The notes: generated from the sequence alone by a model not told the origin. A stretch of 64,000 bases of DNA from Alistipes onderdonkii (GCF_025145285.1 NZ_CP102251.1:3162001-3226000); one strand, 5' to 3'. Numbered from the stretch's first letter, positions 47,121 to 55,998 are shown. Translations and numbers: made by a program.

Positions 47121-47126
47121 AGAATA

Positions 47127-47356
47127 ATACGGCATCGCCGTAACGACATACCATAAGGTTAAGACAACCTTTACGCCGTTAACAAACTTCCGACTGTCGA
47201 TATGACAGGTTTATGCGTGGTGTAAATATTGTCTGAAACCCTTGCTATGTCCCGGCCTTGTGCCGGGACGGGCTCGGGCGTAAGGGCAACTACCATGCAA
47301 GGCTCGGAAGGCCGGTTAACGGGAGTTTGCACCTGCGCCCTTGCTTTTTTTTCGCA
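47127..47356 (+). ncRNA. Multi-hairpin non-coding RNA candidate
   Basis: About 230 nt downstream of a perfect -7 box, with no open reading frame of note, contain a row of hairpins: ACGGC-ATC-GCCGT, AAGGTT-AAGAC-AACCTT, CTGTC-GATAT-GACAG, TCCCGGC-CTTGT-GCCGGGA, and a closing pair GTAAGGGC / GCCCTTGC just before a run of eight T. It is not a tRNA, tmRNA, RNase P or SRP RNA by the motifs I know. The family is unidentified. Confidence 0.5.
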
Positions 47357-47502
47357 GGCCGCAGGCCGTATGCCGCCTCCGGGTACGGTTCGGGCGATGA
47401 ATTCTTCTCCCCTGAACAGCGTCACTATTGTTCGTCCGGCCGTACCCGTTTTTTTTCGCCCCCCCCCTCCCTGTTTTTGCCTCCCGGTGCATCCCGCAAT
47501 GG

Positions 47503-47537
47503 AAAAGGCCTGCGCACGTCATGCGCAGGCCTTTTGC
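47503..47537 (-). terminator. Terminator of the gadC-glsA operon
   Basis: AAAAGGCCTGCGCA (47503-47516) pairs perfectly with TGCGCAGGCCTTTT (47522-47535), 19 bp past the glsA stop. Confidence 0.85.
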
Positions 47538-47555
47538 CCAGTTGCCGTCGCAGGT

Positions 47556-48539
47556 CTACGCCTGCGCCGCTTCCTTCTCGGCCATCACGCAGCGCGTGGT
47601 GCCGAAAATATTGAGGTTGAGGTGCCCGGCGATGTAGGCCAGCGCCTTCTGTGCCTTGACCGAGTTGCCGGCCTCGTCGAGCGGCGGGGCGAAGGCCGCT
47701 ACGCCCATCACGCCCGGGACGACGCCCATGATGCCGCCGCCCACGCCCGTCTTGGCCGGGAGCCCCGTCGTGAAGAGCCAGTCGCCCGTGTGCTCGTAGA
47801 AACCCACGGTCGCCATCATTGAGGCGATTTTGGGCGACAGCTCGGGCTTGAAGACCTGTTGTTTGGTCACGGGGTTCTTGCCTCCGTTGGCGATCGTCGC
47901 CGCCATCGTGGCGAGCTGTTTGGCCGTCACGCCGATCGAACACTGGCGCGTGTAGATGTCCAGCGCCATGTCCGGGTCGTCGTAGATGCGGTTGTAATTC
48001 TTCAGCAGCCATGCGATCGACTTGTTGTTGAAGTTGGTCGCCGTCTCCGACTTGTACAACTCGTCGATCACCTCGACCTGCGAGCCTGCGAGCCCTTCGA
48101 TGAATCCGGTGATCGCCTTCCATTTGCCGTCGCTGTCGCCTACGGGCTGCACCATCGAGCAGGCGCTGATCGCCCCGGCATTCACCAGCGGCGTCGAGGG
48201 ATGGTCGTTTTCGAGCAGGATCGCCATGATCGAATTGAAAGGCAGCCCCGTCGCATCGGCGCCGATCTTCGTCAGCACCTCCTGTGCGCTGTACTGGTTC
48301 ATCGCCAGGATGGCCGTCGGGACTTTCGATACCGATTCGATGCCGAATTTGTAATCGGTGTCGCCCACGGCGATCACCTCCCCGTCGGGCAGGCAGGCCG
48401 CGATGCCGAAGAGGGTCGACGGTACGTTGGCCAGGTAGGGGATATAGTCGGCGTTCTTGCCGCCCGTTTCGTTCTTGCAGCGCTCGTAGGCCTGCTGTAC
48501 GGCCTCGCGAACCGTTGCGTTGTCGATTTTCTGGATCAT
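47556..48539 (-). CDS. glsA: Glutaminase
   Basis: The protein has 327 residues. The catalytic Ser-x-x-Lys is FGIESVSKVPTAI (near residue 76). Other serine-dependent beta-lactamase-related motifs are GLPFNSIMAI, PLVNAGAISACSM and GVGGGIMGVVPG. It releases ammonia and glutamate from glutamine. It lies 20 bp after gadC on the same strand. In Escherichia coli a glutaminase (YbaS) and GadC together give glutamine-dependent acid resistance, and this pair fits that logic; a housekeeping nitrogen role is the alternative. Confidence 0.95.
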   Translation of the reverse strand: MIQKIDNATVREAVQQAYERCKNETGGKNADYIPYLANVPSTLFGIAACLPDGEVIAVGDTDYKFGIESVSKVPTAILAMNQYSAQEVLTKIGADATGLPFNSIMAILLENDHPSTPLVNAGAISACSMVQPVGDSDGKWKAITGFIEGLAGSQVEVIDELYKSETATNFNNKSIAWLLKNYNRIYDDPDMALDIYTRQCSIGVTAKQLATMAATIANGGKNPVTKQQVFKPELSPKIASMMATVGFYEHTGDWLFTTGLPAKTGVGGGIMGVVPGVMGVAAFAPPLDEAGNSVKAQKALAYIAGHLNLNIFGTTRCVMAEKEAAQA

Positions 48540-48559
48540 TGTCTGATATATTTACCGAT

Positions 48560-50107
48560 TTATTTGTTGTGAAGTTCCGTATCCGAAGGTTTCGCCATCG
48601 GTCCGGGATCGTTGGTATGTACCGGAGCCGCTACGACGGGCTGCTGCTCCCAGTGGAACGGGGCGAAGTCGGCCGCGGCCTCGGGGTCTTTCCACGACGG
48701 TTTGCGCATGGCGTAGATCACGAACGGGGCGCCCACGACTACCACGCAACCGATGATGAGCACCGAGAACCAAACGGTGTTGCTGCCGGTCGAGATCTGG
48801 CTGGGCGGTACGAAGCTCAGGACGAAGGCCAGCAGGGCTCCGCAGAAACCCAGACAGCCCAGGAACCACATCAGGCCGTTGCCCTTGCCCAGGCGGAATG
48901 GGCGGTCGGTGTTCTTCATCTTGTAGCGCAGCACGATCGCCGCCGAGAACATCAGCATGTACATGATCAGGTACAGCAGTACGGTCAGCTGCGAAAGTAT
49001 CTGGTAGAACGACTGCACCGAGGGCATCACGACGAACAGCAGCGCCAGCAGCGTCACGACGCAGCCCTGGATGAGCAGGATATTCTTCTGTACGCCGTTC
49101 TTGTTGGTCTTCTGGAAGAACGGGGGCAGGTAACCCGCCTTACCCACGGCGAAGATACCCTTCGAAGGGCCGGCCACCCAGGTCAGCACGCCGGCCAGCA
49201 CGCCGAACATCAGGGCGATGGCGATGATCGGGCCCGCCCACGACATGTGCAGGTAGTGGAAATAGTTGTCGAAGCCCACCAGCAGCGACTGCGTGAGGCT
49301 GATGTCCTTGGCCGGGATGATGAAGCCCAGCGAGAAAGTACCCAGCACGAAGATGCAGACCGTTACGAGCGAACCGATGATGATGGCCTTGGGGTAGTTC
49401 CGCGACGGGTTCTTCACGTCCATGACGTGTATACCCATCATCTCCATACCCGCATAGAACAGGAAGATACTGCTGGCCAGCACCAGGTTGTCGAATTTCG
49501 ACAGGTCGGGGAAGAAACCCTGCGACATGTCCATGTGGTTGTGTCCGCCGGTCGAAATGTAGATGATGCCCAGCAGGATCAGCAGGCCAGCGGGAATGAT
49601 CGTACCGATCATACCGCCCCATTTGCTGATCTTGCCGACCCATCCCAGGCCCTTGAGCGCGATGAAGGTGGCGATCCAGTAGATTGCCAGCACCATGCAG
49701 AGCGTGAAGACCTTGTTCGAGGCCAGCGTCGCGTCGTGCGCGTCGTTCATGCCGATGAAGGCGATCGACACGGCACCGAACGTCAGTACGGTGGGGTACC
49801 AGATCGTCGACTCGATCCATTGCAGCCAGATGGCCAGGAACCCCGTGCGGGCGCCGTACGCCTCACCGACCCAGCGGAATACACCGCCCTGTTTGGTGGA
49901 GAACATCGCGGCCAGCTCCGCGGCGACCATGGCCGTCGGGATGAGGAAGACGATGGCGGCAAACAGATAGTAGAATGCCGATGAAAGTCCGTAGACGGCC
50001 TCGGCGGGGAGGCCGCGCAGACTTACTACGGCAGTCACGTTCATAATCGCGAGTGTCATGACACTCAATTTGAACCCTGTGCTTGTGGTAGTTTTCTTTA
50101 CATCCAT
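48560..50107 (-). CDS. gadC: Glutamate:GABA antiporter-type amino acid permease
   Basis: The protein has 515 residues. Twelve APC-fold helices start with FKLSVMTLAIMNVTAVVSLRGLP, which matches the GadC-type glutamate/GABA antiporters. EAYGARTGFLAIWLQWIE and GMEMMGIHVMDVKNPSRNYPKAI are family-typical segments. In enteric bacteria GadC swaps glutamate, or glutamine at low pH, for GABA or glutamate. No decarboxylase gene is in the window. It forms an operon with glsA. It could also be a related exchanger. Confidence 0.88.
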   Translation of the reverse strand: MDVKKTTTSTGFKLSVMTLAIMNVTAVVSLRGLPAEAVYGLSSAFYYLFAAIVFLIPTAMVAAELAAMFSTKQGGVFRWVGEAYGARTGFLAIWLQWIESTIWYPTVLTFGAVSIAFIGMNDAHDATLASNKVFTLCMVLAIYWIATFIALKGLGWVGKISKWGGMIGTIIPAGLLILLGIIYISTGGHNHMDMSQGFFPDLSKFDNLVLASSIFLFYAGMEMMGIHVMDVKNPSRNYPKAIIIGSLVTVCIFVLGTFSLGFIIPAKDISLTQSLLVGFDNYFHYLHMSWAGPIIAIALMFGVLAGVLTWVAGPSKGIFAVGKAGYLPPFFQKTNKNGVQKNILLIQGCVVTLLALLFVVMPSVQSFYQILSQLTVLLYLIMYMLMFSAAIVLRYKMKNTDRPFRLGKGNGLMWFLGCLGFCGALLAFVLSFVPPSQISTGSNTVWFSVLIIGCVVVVGAPFVIYAMRKPSWKDPEAAADFAPFHWEQQPVVAAPVHTNDPGPMAKPSDTELHNK

Positions 50108-50221
50108 AATTCGGTTTGATTGAAATTGGTTTTAACGCTCATTGAGGTTGCAACTACCGTGCAAATCTGCCCGGCAGGCTCATTTTGTCCGGGCGATAGC
50201 GGCAGTGTTGCCGAAAAAAAC

Positions 50222-50230
50222 TATATTTGC
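50222..50230 (+). promoter_or_regulatory. -7 box of the DUF5106-like gene
   Basis: TATATTTGC is an exact match and leaves a leader of about 11 nt before the ATG at 50248. Confidence 0.55.
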
Positions 50231-50247
50231 ACATAAACTTTACGCCT

Positions 50248-51174
50248 ATGTACCGCACCGCGTTAATCCTGGCTCTGGCCCTCTTCGCCGCCTCCTGCGG
50301 CGGACGCCGTTCACGGCCGCAGCAGACGGCCAGTGTGCCGCAGCCTCGCGTATTCCTCCCGGCGATCGCGCCGGCGCGCCTCTCGCCCGAAGAGCAGCGC
50401 GACTACCTGCGCTGGCACTATTGGGATCGCTTCGATTTCGCCGATACCCTGTTCGTCCGCGAGGCCGATACCGCACAGATGGTCGAGGCCTATGCCCGGT
50501 GGGTGGCCCTGATCTCCGACCGTCCGGCCGACGCCGCGCCGATGGATTCGCTCATGCGCCGCGCCTCCGCCTCGCGCCCGTTGCTCGACTACTTCACGAT
50601 GCTCGCCCAACAGGTGATCCACGACCCCAATTCCCCGCTGCGCAACGACGAATTCTATATCCCTGTAATGCAGGCCGTGCTGGCGAGCCCCTACTACGAC
50701 GAATACGAACGCATCGGGCCGGCCTACGACCTCGCTATGGCATCGCAGAACCGCCTCGGGCAGCGTGCCAACGATTTCCGCTATACGCTCGCCTCGGGCG
50801 CCACGGGTACGCTCTACGGCGTGAAGGCCGAATATACGCTGCTGTTCATCAACAACCCCGGCTGTGGGATGTGCAAGCAGCTGCGCGAGCAGATCTCCGG
50901 CTCGCCCATGCTTTCGGAGATGATCGAGCGCGGCCGCCTCAAAATACTGGCGCTTTATCCCGACGAAGACCTCACCGAGTGGCGGAATTACCGCGACCAT
51001 ATCCCTGCGACCTGGATCAACGCCTACGATGCCGGCTGCCTCGTCCGCGAAAACGGCACCTACGACCTGACGGCCATTCCGTCGCTCTACCTGCTGGACA
51101 GCGACAAGCGCGTGCTGGTGAAGGATTCCACCGACGTGCCCTATATCGAAGAGGTTATCGACCGGAGAGGGTAG
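50248..51174 (+). CDS. Thioredoxin-like lipoprotein with DUF5106-type N-terminus
   Basis: The protein is about 308 residues from ATG 50248 (MYRTALILALALFAASCGG, lipobox AAS-Cys). An all-helical region (EQRDYLRWHYWDRFDFADTL, typical of DUF5106) occupies the first half. A thioredoxin-fold half has NNPGCGMCKQLREQ (CxxC motif) and PSLYLLDSDKRVLVKDS. It is probably a periplasmic thiol-redox protein. No maturation partner is adjacent. Confidence 0.78.
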   Translation: MYRTALILALALFAASCGGRRSRPQQTASVPQPRVFLPAIAPARLSPEEQRDYLRWHYWDRFDFADTLFVREADTAQMVEAYARWVALISDRPADAAPMDSLMRRASASRPLLDYFTMLAQQVIHDPNSPLRNDEFYIPVMQAVLASPYYDEYERIGPAYDLAMASQNRLGQRANDFRYTLASGATGTLYGVKAEYTLLFINNPGCGMCKQLREQISGSPMLSEMIERGRLKILALYPDEDLTEWRNYRDHIPATWINAYDAGCLVRENGTYDLTAIPSLYLLDSDKRVLVKDSTDVPYIEEVIDRRG

Positions 51175-51185
51175 GGCGCCCCGTT

Positions 51186-51440
51186 CCCGGCGCCCGTCCC
51201 GTCATATACGTCCTCTCCGCCCTCTCCGTCGGCTCTTTTTGCCGTCCCTCTCCGCCGGCTCTCTCTGCCGGCTCTCTCCGCTGTTCCTCTCCGCCGTCCT
51301 CTCTCTGCCGTCCCTCTCCGTCAATTCCTCTCTCTGTCGTTTCCGTTCCGCCCTATCCTCTCTTCCCCGTTCTTCTCTCTGCTGTTTCTTTTTCTGCTGT
51401 CCTTCCTCTGCCGTTCCCGCCTCTTTTCGCGCGCGTGCAC
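51186..51440. repeat. Degenerate CTCTCCG-type repeats
   Basis: Words such as CCCTCTCCGCCGGCTCTCT and CTGCCGTCCCTCTCC recur at irregular spacing on the plus strand. No gene is seen. Confidence 0.7.
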
Positions 51441-51520
51441 ATTGCATCCGCTATAAGCGTTGCTTATCGCCCTATAAAAAAAGACAATCGTGATTTTATC
51501 CGGATTTTGTGCCTAATCGT

Positions 51521-51529
51521 TACCTTTGC
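51521..51529 (+). promoter_or_regulatory. -7 box of the rubrerythrin gene
   Basis: TACCTTTGC is an exact match. The leader to the ATG at 51573 is about 37 nt. Confidence 0.6.
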
Positions 51530-51572
51530 ACTGCACAAACAGAAAAACTAACACTCAAACATTATTACGATT

Positions 51573-52127
51573 ATGGCAAAGAAATGGCGTTGTACCGTAT
51601 GCGGTTACATTCACGAAGGCCCCGAGGCACCCGACCAGTGCCCGATGTGTAAAGTTGGCAAGGAGAAATTCGTCGAGGTCGTGGAGCAGGAGGGCAACCT
51701 CGAATTTGTGACCGAGCATGTCATCGGTGACGGCAAGGGCGCCAGCAAGGAGCTTTGGGAAGGTCTCCAGAACCACTTTATGGGCGAGTGCACCGAGGTG
51801 GGCATGTACCTTGCGATGAGCCGCCAGGCCGACCGCGAAGGGTATCCCGAGATCGCCGAGGCATACAAGCGTTACGCATGGGAAGAGGCCGAGCACGCCT
51901 CGAAGTTCGCCGAACTGATCGGCGAGGTGGTCTGGGACACCAAGACCAACCTCTACAAGCGCATGAACGCCGAGAGCGGCGCCTGCGAGGACAAGATGCG
52001 CCTGGCCCGCATGGCCAAGGAGCAGAACCTCGACGCCGTGCACGACACCGTACATGAAATGGCCAAGGACGAAGCCCGCCACGGCAAAGGTTTCGAAGGC
52101 CTTTACAAGCGTTATTTCGGCAAATAG
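51573..52127 (+). CDS. Reverse rubrerythrin (NADH peroxidase-type)
   Basis: The protein has 184 residues. A rubredoxin domain is at the N-terminus (RCTVCGYIHEG and CPMCKVG give the four Fe Cys), and a ferritin-like diiron bundle follows (EECTEV-like GECTEVGMYL, AWEEAEHASKF, KDEARHGKGF). This order, rubredoxin first, is the reverse rubrerythrin layout. It reduces hydrogen peroxide in anaerobes. The gene has its own promoter and a strong terminator at 52150-52181. Confidence 0.94.
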   Translation: MAKKWRCTVCGYIHEGPEAPDQCPMCKVGKEKFVEVVEQEGNLEFVTEHVIGDGKGASKELWEGLQNHFMGECTEVGMYLAMSRQADREGYPEIAEAYKRYAWEEAEHASKFAELIGEVVWDTKTNLYKRMNAESGACEDKMRLARMAKEQNLDAVHDTVHEMAKDEARHGKGFEGLYKRYFGK

Positions 52128-52149
52128 TATTAGGTATTGCAATATATGC

Positions 52150-52181
52150 GAAAAGGGCGGCATTCACGTGCCGCCCTTTTC
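52150..52181. terminator. Bidirectional terminator
   Basis: GAAAAGGGCGGCA (52150-52162) pairs with TGCCGCCCTTTTC (52169-52181). It serves the rubrerythrin gene and the convergent holin-like gene, whose stop is at 52180. Confidence 0.88.
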
Positions 52182-52518
52182 ATTTACGCATTTCGCGCAG
52201 CTTCATAAGCAGTAAAAACTTGTCTGTGAGCCACTCGTACCCCTCCTTGGCGGCACGTGCCACGTCGTAGACCGTTTCGACCTGGTCGCGGATGCGCTCC
52301 ACGCCCTCGCGTATCGCGAGCAGGTAGATCACCGCTGCGAGCACGGCGAAGAATCCCCCGACGATGAGCGACGAAAGGATGAAGGAGCCCGTCACCACAG
52401 ACAGCCACTCAACCAGCGCCGTAAGCAGCAGGAAGATGGCGATCGAGGCCGTCATCACGAAGAAGACCAGCGCCGCGACGAAGGAGCCGCCCGAAGTTTT
52501 CCTGTTATCCGTTCCCAT
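52180..52518 (-). CDS. Phage-holin-3_6 (DUF1469-type) membrane protein
   Basis: The protein has 112 residues. Two membrane helices (FVAALVFFVMTASIAIFLLLTALV and LSSLIVGGFFAVLAAVIYLLA) are followed by an amphipathic tail (REGVERIRDQVETVYDVARAAKEGYEWL). The same architecture is seen in the small envelope-stress proteins that accompany YtxH-type genes. The YtxH gene is 21 bp upstream on the same strand, so they form an operon. Confidence 0.82.
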   Translation of the reverse strand: MGTDNRKTSGGSFVAALVFFVMTASIAIFLLLTALVEWLSVVTGSFILSSLIVGGFFAVLAAVIYLLAIREGVERIRDQVETVYDVARAAKEGYEWLTDKFLLLMKLREMRK

Positions 52519-52539
52519 GAGGCGTCGCCCGGGCGAAGT

Positions 52540-52749
52540 TTACTTTTCGTCGCATTTGCAGCGTGCCTCCTCGACTTTGCCGCGCACTTCGTCCACCTTT
52601 TCGCGTACCTTGTCGACTTCGTCGCCGATCAGGTCTTTGATTTGTTTACGGAGTTCTGCACCCGACTGGGGCGTGAAGAGCATCGTGAGGGCCGATCCGA
52701 TAATCAAGCCGCCCACGAGCGATACGATGACGATTCCTGTGTTTTTCAT
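52540..52749 (-). CDS. YtxH-type small membrane protein
   Basis: The protein has 69 residues. One Gly-rich N-terminal membrane helix (IVIVSLVGGLIIGSALTML) is followed by FTPQSGAELRKQIKDLIGDE, the YtxH motif, and a coiled coil. The end is unusual, CKCDEK. The family is linked to general stress. It is cotranscribed with the holin-like gene downstream. Confidence 0.85.
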   Translation of the reverse strand: MKNTGIVIVSLVGGLIIGSALTMLFTPQSGAELRKQIKDLIGDEVDKVREKVDEVRGKVEEARCKCDEK

Positions 52750-52783
52750 AGTTATTGGTGTTTATTTGATTCAGCCCTTCGAG

Positions 52784-52815
52784 TTGCAAAGTCCGCGCCA
52801 AATTGTTACCTTTGG
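52784..52815 (+). promoter_or_regulatory. Promoter of the SLOG gene
   Basis: TTG (52784-52786) and TACCTTTGG (52807-52815) are 20 bp apart; the ATG (52820) follows after 4 bases, so the RNA is nearly leaderless. Confidence 0.6.
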
Positions 52816-52819
52816 GAAC

Positions 52820-53326
52820 ATGATTCCCGATCCCTGCACAACCGTGGCTTTCACGGGCCACCGTACCTATTGCGGCGAGGTTTCCGCGGCACTTGCCGCC
52901 GCGATCCGCGGGCTTCATGCCCATGGCTTCAGGACGTTCCTCTGCGGCATGGCTGTAGGCTTCGACCTGGCGGCCGCCGAGGCGGTACTCGAACTGCGCG
53001 ATTCCCTCCCCGGGCTGCGGCTCGTCGCCGTAGTGCCCTTCGGCGGGCAGGAGGCGCGCTTCTCCCATGCCGACCGCGCCCGTTACCGCGCTGCGATGGC
53101 CTCGGCCGACGATGCCGTCGTTCTGTCACCGGTCTACCATGCGGGGTGCTATGCCGTGCGCAACAACTACCTCGTCGACCATGCCTCGCTGCTCGTCGCC
53201 TGGTACGACGGTTCGCCTGGCGGCACGCGCCATACGGTTTTCCGCGCCCTGCGCCGGGGCCTGGAATTCGTGAACCTCCACCCGCAGCGTGCCGGAGTCG
53301 CGCTGACCGAACCGACGCTTTTCTGA
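52820..53326 (+). CDS. SLOG-family (DUF1273-type) protein
   Basis: The protein is about 168 residues from ATG 52820; the frame is open upstream but lies antisense to the YtxH and holin genes. The start (IPDPCTTVAFTGHRTYCG) has the FTGHR motif, and FLCGMAVGFDLAAAEAVLELRD and RNNYLVDHASLLVAWYDGSPGGT fit the Rossmann-like SLOG/DprA fold. Family members may bind nucleotides; no partner is adjacent. The DUF418 gene starts 49 bp later. Confidence 0.85.
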   Translation: MIPDPCTTVAFTGHRTYCGEVSAALAAAIRGLHAHGFRTFLCGMAVGFDLAAAEAVLELRDSLPGLRLVAVVPFGGQEARFSHADRARYRAAMASADDAVVLSPVYHAGCYAVRNNYLVDHASLLVAWYDGSPGGTRHTVFRALRRGLEFVNLHPQRAGVALTEPTLF

Positions 53327-53375
53327 CGCGGTTCCTCCTGCGGCACAAAAGGCTCGGATAAATTGTAAATAATAT

Positions 53376-54563
53376 ATGAATAATTCATCGGAACAACTCA
53401 TCGGCAAGAATCCGCGCATAGAGGCCGTGGATGCCTTACGGGGTTTTGCCGTTATGGCTATTGTCCTGGTTCACAACCTGGAACATTTTATCTTCCCGGT
53501 CTATCCTGCCGATTCCCCGGGCTGGCTGAATACATTGGATCAAGGGGTATTCAACGTCGTCTTTACCCTGTTTGCCGGAAAGGCCTATGCGATTTTCGCC
53601 CTCCTGTTCGGATTTACGTTCTATATTCAAAGCCACAACCTGAAGCGGCGGGGCGGGGACTTCGGCTGTCGTTTCCTGTGGCGGCTGGTACTGCTGGCAG
53701 GTTTCGCAACCCTGAACGCGGCTTTTTTCCCGGCCGGGGATGTCCTGCTGCTGTTCGTCATCGCGGGGCTCGTCCTGTTTTTTACGCGCAACTGGAGCGA
53801 CGGGGCTATCCTCGCCGCCGCCGTCGTTTTCCTGTTGCAGCCTGTCGAATGGTACCACTGCGTAGCCGCCCTGCTGGATCCGGCCCACCGGCTGCCCGAC
53901 CTGGGGGTCGGTGAACTGTATGCCCGAGTGGCCGAATACACGAAAGCCGGGAATTTCGGGGATTTCATCCTGGGCAATGTCACATTGGGACAGAAGGCCA
54001 GCCTGTTGTGGGCGGTAAACGCCGGGCGTTTCGTCCAGACTGCCGGGTTGTTCCTCCTGGGTTTCTATATCGGCAGGAAACAGTTGTTCGCCGCCACCGA
54101 AAAGAATCTCCGCTTCTGGGTGAAAACGCTGATCGTCTCCGCCATTGCCTTCGCCCCTTTGTATACGCTCAGGGAGCTTGTCATGGACAACGGTGCAGTC
54201 GTCGGGCAGACAGCCGGAACGGCGCTCGACATGTGGCAGAAGCTGGCTTTTACGCTGGTCTTGGTCGCTTCGTTCATCCTGCTTTACCAACGCAGGAAGT
54301 TCAGTGCCGCCGTTGCCGGCCTGCGCTTCTACGGCAGGATGAGCCTTACGAACTACCTCTCCCAATCCGTCATCGGGGCCTTCGTCTATTTCCCGTTCGG
54401 CCTCTACCTTGCCCCTCGGTGCGGATATACGGCCAGCCTGTTGGTCGGGATTCTGGTGTTCCTGCTGCAGGTGCGGTTCTGCAAATGGTGGCTGGGGAGG
54501 CACAAACAGGGGCCGCTGGAATATATCTGGCATAAATGGACTTGGATCGAAACCGATAAATAG
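53376..54563 (+). CDS. DUF418 family membrane protein
   Basis: The protein has 395 residues. The N-terminal RIEAVDALRGFAVMAIVLVHN is characteristic of DUF418/acyltransferase-like families. About ten membrane helices follow. The C-terminal MSLTNYLSQSVIGAFVYF and FCKWWLGRHKQGPLEYIWHKWT are the DUF418 signature region. The function is not established. A terminator follows at 54626. Confidence 0.88.
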   Translation: MNNSSEQLIGKNPRIEAVDALRGFAVMAIVLVHNLEHFIFPVYPADSPGWLNTLDQGVFNVVFTLFAGKAYAIFALLFGFTFYIQSHNLKRRGGDFGCRFLWRLVLLAGFATLNAAFFPAGDVLLLFVIAGLVLFFTRNWSDGAILAAAVVFLLQPVEWYHCVAALLDPAHRLPDLGVGELYARVAEYTKAGNFGDFILGNVTLGQKASLLWAVNAGRFVQTAGLFLLGFYIGRKQLFAATEKNLRFWVKTLIVSAIAFAPLYTLRELVMDNGAVVGQTAGTALDMWQKLAFTLVLVASFILLYQRRKFSAAVAGLRFYGRMSLTNYLSQSVIGAFVYFPFGLYLAPRCGYTASLLVGILVFLLQVRFCKWWLGRHKQGPLEYIWHKWTWIETDK

Positions 54564-54625
54564 CCTGCCGGTTTCCGCTTCCCGCTGCCGCTTCTCCTCC
54601 CGCTTCCCGCTGCCTGCTGCAAAGC

Positions 54626-54659
54626 AAAATCCCCGGAGGCGATAGCCTCCGGGGATTTT
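54626..54659. terminator. Bidirectional terminator
   Basis: AAAATCCCCGGAGGC (54626-54640) and GCCTCCGGGGATTTT (54645-54659) form a perfect 15-bp stem with a GATA loop, between the DUF418 gene and the convergent phosphofructokinase gene. Confidence 0.9.
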
Positions 54660-54679
54660 CAAAATGTCCCTGCGCGGGA

Positions 54680-55915
54680 TTATTTCCAGTTCAGAATCTT
54701 GTGGAAATCGTATTCCTCGGGGTTTGAGACATACTGCTTCGCAGCCTCGTAGTCCGCAGGCGTGATGGCATTGATGATGTTGTCCACCACCGACGAGAAC
54801 TTGTCCGACTTGATGTCCACCAGACGGGGCGGTATTTTGCCCGTCGTCGGATCCTGCAGGTCTTTCAGGTAGAGCGGGTTGACATTGCCTTCCGAATCCA
54901 CGTAGACCATGCATCCGGTCTTGCCCTCGGCAAAGAGCTTGTGTACGCCGATACCCAGTTCCGAGCAGTACGTCAGGTCGTATGCGATCGGGGTCTGGCA
55001 GCGGATCTCGTAACCCAGCTCCACGGGGCGGCTCTTGACTTTGAGGCCGATCTCCTTGAGCTTTTTCTCAATCATCTCGTTGAAGATGTGCGCCTTCGAC
55101 ACCTTGCCCAGCTCGGGGTGCCCGTGCTCGTCATAGGTGAAATGGATGCCGCTTTTGCGGATCTCCTCGTCGCTCAGCGCGTGGAATACGCCTTCCGAGA
55201 TGACGGCGGCGCCGTAGTCCATGCCCATGATCTTACGCTTGATGATCGACGAGATGACGAGGTTCACGATCTTTTCGACCGTGATTTCCGTCTTGTCGAA
55301 CATCTCGGGGATGACGATCATCGGGTAGTGGCAGGCCTCGCCGATGCCGAATGCCAGGTGGCCGGCGCTGCGGCCCATGGCAGCCAGTACGAACCAGTTG
55401 CCGCTCGTGCGGGCGTCCACGTAGACGGCGCGTGCGATGACGGCACCCTTGTCCTTGGCCGACTCGTAACCGAACGTCGGCGTGCCTTTGGGCAGCGGCA
55501 GGTCGTTGTCGATGGTCTTGGGCACGTGGATGTTTGCGATGGGGTATTTCTTGGCCTCCAGGAACTTGGCGATGCGGTTCGCGGTCGATGCCGTGTCGTC
55601 GCCGCCGACCGTCACGAGCAGCTTGACGTTGTTGTCGGTGAAGAACTTGAGGTTGAAGTTGTTTTCGAAATCCGAATCCTTGGGTTTGAAACGGCTCATC
55701 TGCAGGAACGAACCTCCCTGGTTGAAGATGCCGTCGGCCATGGGGTAGTCGATGTCCACCATGCGGGGCGACGGGTTGAAGAGCCCCGTGTAGCCCTCGT
55801 GCAGGCCGATTACGCGGTAACCTTTGCGGAGGAAAGTCTTTGCGACGCTGCCTACTACGGTGTTCATACCGGGTGCGGGGCCGCCGCCAGTCAGAATTGC
55901 GATTGCTTCTTTCAT
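54680..55915 (-). CDS. 6-phosphofructokinase, probably PPi-dependent
   Basis: The protein has 411 residues. The nucleotide loop begins AILTGGGPAPGMN. The key motif is VTVGGDDTAS: Asp stands where ATP enzymes have Gly (GGDGS), a mark of pyrophosphate-dependent enzymes. PKTIDNDLPL, AMGRSAGHLA and PVELGYEIRCQTP are also present. It phosphorylates fructose 6-phosphate in glycolysis. The cofactor assignment rests on the GGDD and PKTIDND motifs. A promoter with both elements lies upstream. Confidence 0.9.
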   Translation of the reverse strand: MKEAIAILTGGGPAPGMNTVVGSVAKTFLRKGYRVIGLHEGYTGLFNPSPRMVDIDYPMADGIFNQGGSFLQMSRFKPKDSDFENNFNLKFFTDNNVKLLVTVGGDDTASTANRIAKFLEAKKYPIANIHVPKTIDNDLPLPKGTPTFGYESAKDKGAVIARAVYVDARTSGNWFVLAAMGRSAGHLAFGIGEACHYPMIVIPEMFDKTEITVEKIVNLVISSIIKRKIMGMDYGAAVISEGVFHALSDEEIRKSGIHFTYDEHGHPELGKVSKAHIFNEMIEKKLKEIGLKVKSRPVELGYEIRCQTPIAYDLTYCSELGIGVHKLFAEGKTGCMVYVDSEGNVNPLYLKDLQDPTTGKIPPRLVDIKSDKFSSVVDNIINAITPADYEAAKQYVSNPEEYDFHKILNWK

Positions 55916-55965
55916 GATTGTGATTGGGTTTTTATGTTTGAACCTGAATTAACCTAAATTGCCGC

Positions 55966-55998
55966 CCAAAATTACGATTTATTTTTCAAACGGGCAAA
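55966..55998 (-). promoter_or_regulatory. Promoter of the phosphofructokinase gene
   Basis: The minus-strand -7 box TAATTTTGG (55974-55966) and a TTTG -33 element about 20 bp upstream are visible. The -33 element is within a CGGGCA/TGCCCG hairpin. Confidence 0.5.

Noticed and set aside
47127..47356. Cobalamin or TPP riboswitch
   Set aside because: The conserved core words of those classes are absent and no plus-strand gene follows within 2.8 kb.
47171..47425. 84-codon minus-strand frame in the RNA region
   Set aside because: No family features, and it is antisense to a better supported structured RNA.
48284..49984. 566-codon plus-strand frame across glsA/gadC
   Set aside because: Arg/Glu/His-rich composition typical of an antisense shadow; GadC and GlsA are well supported on the minus strand.
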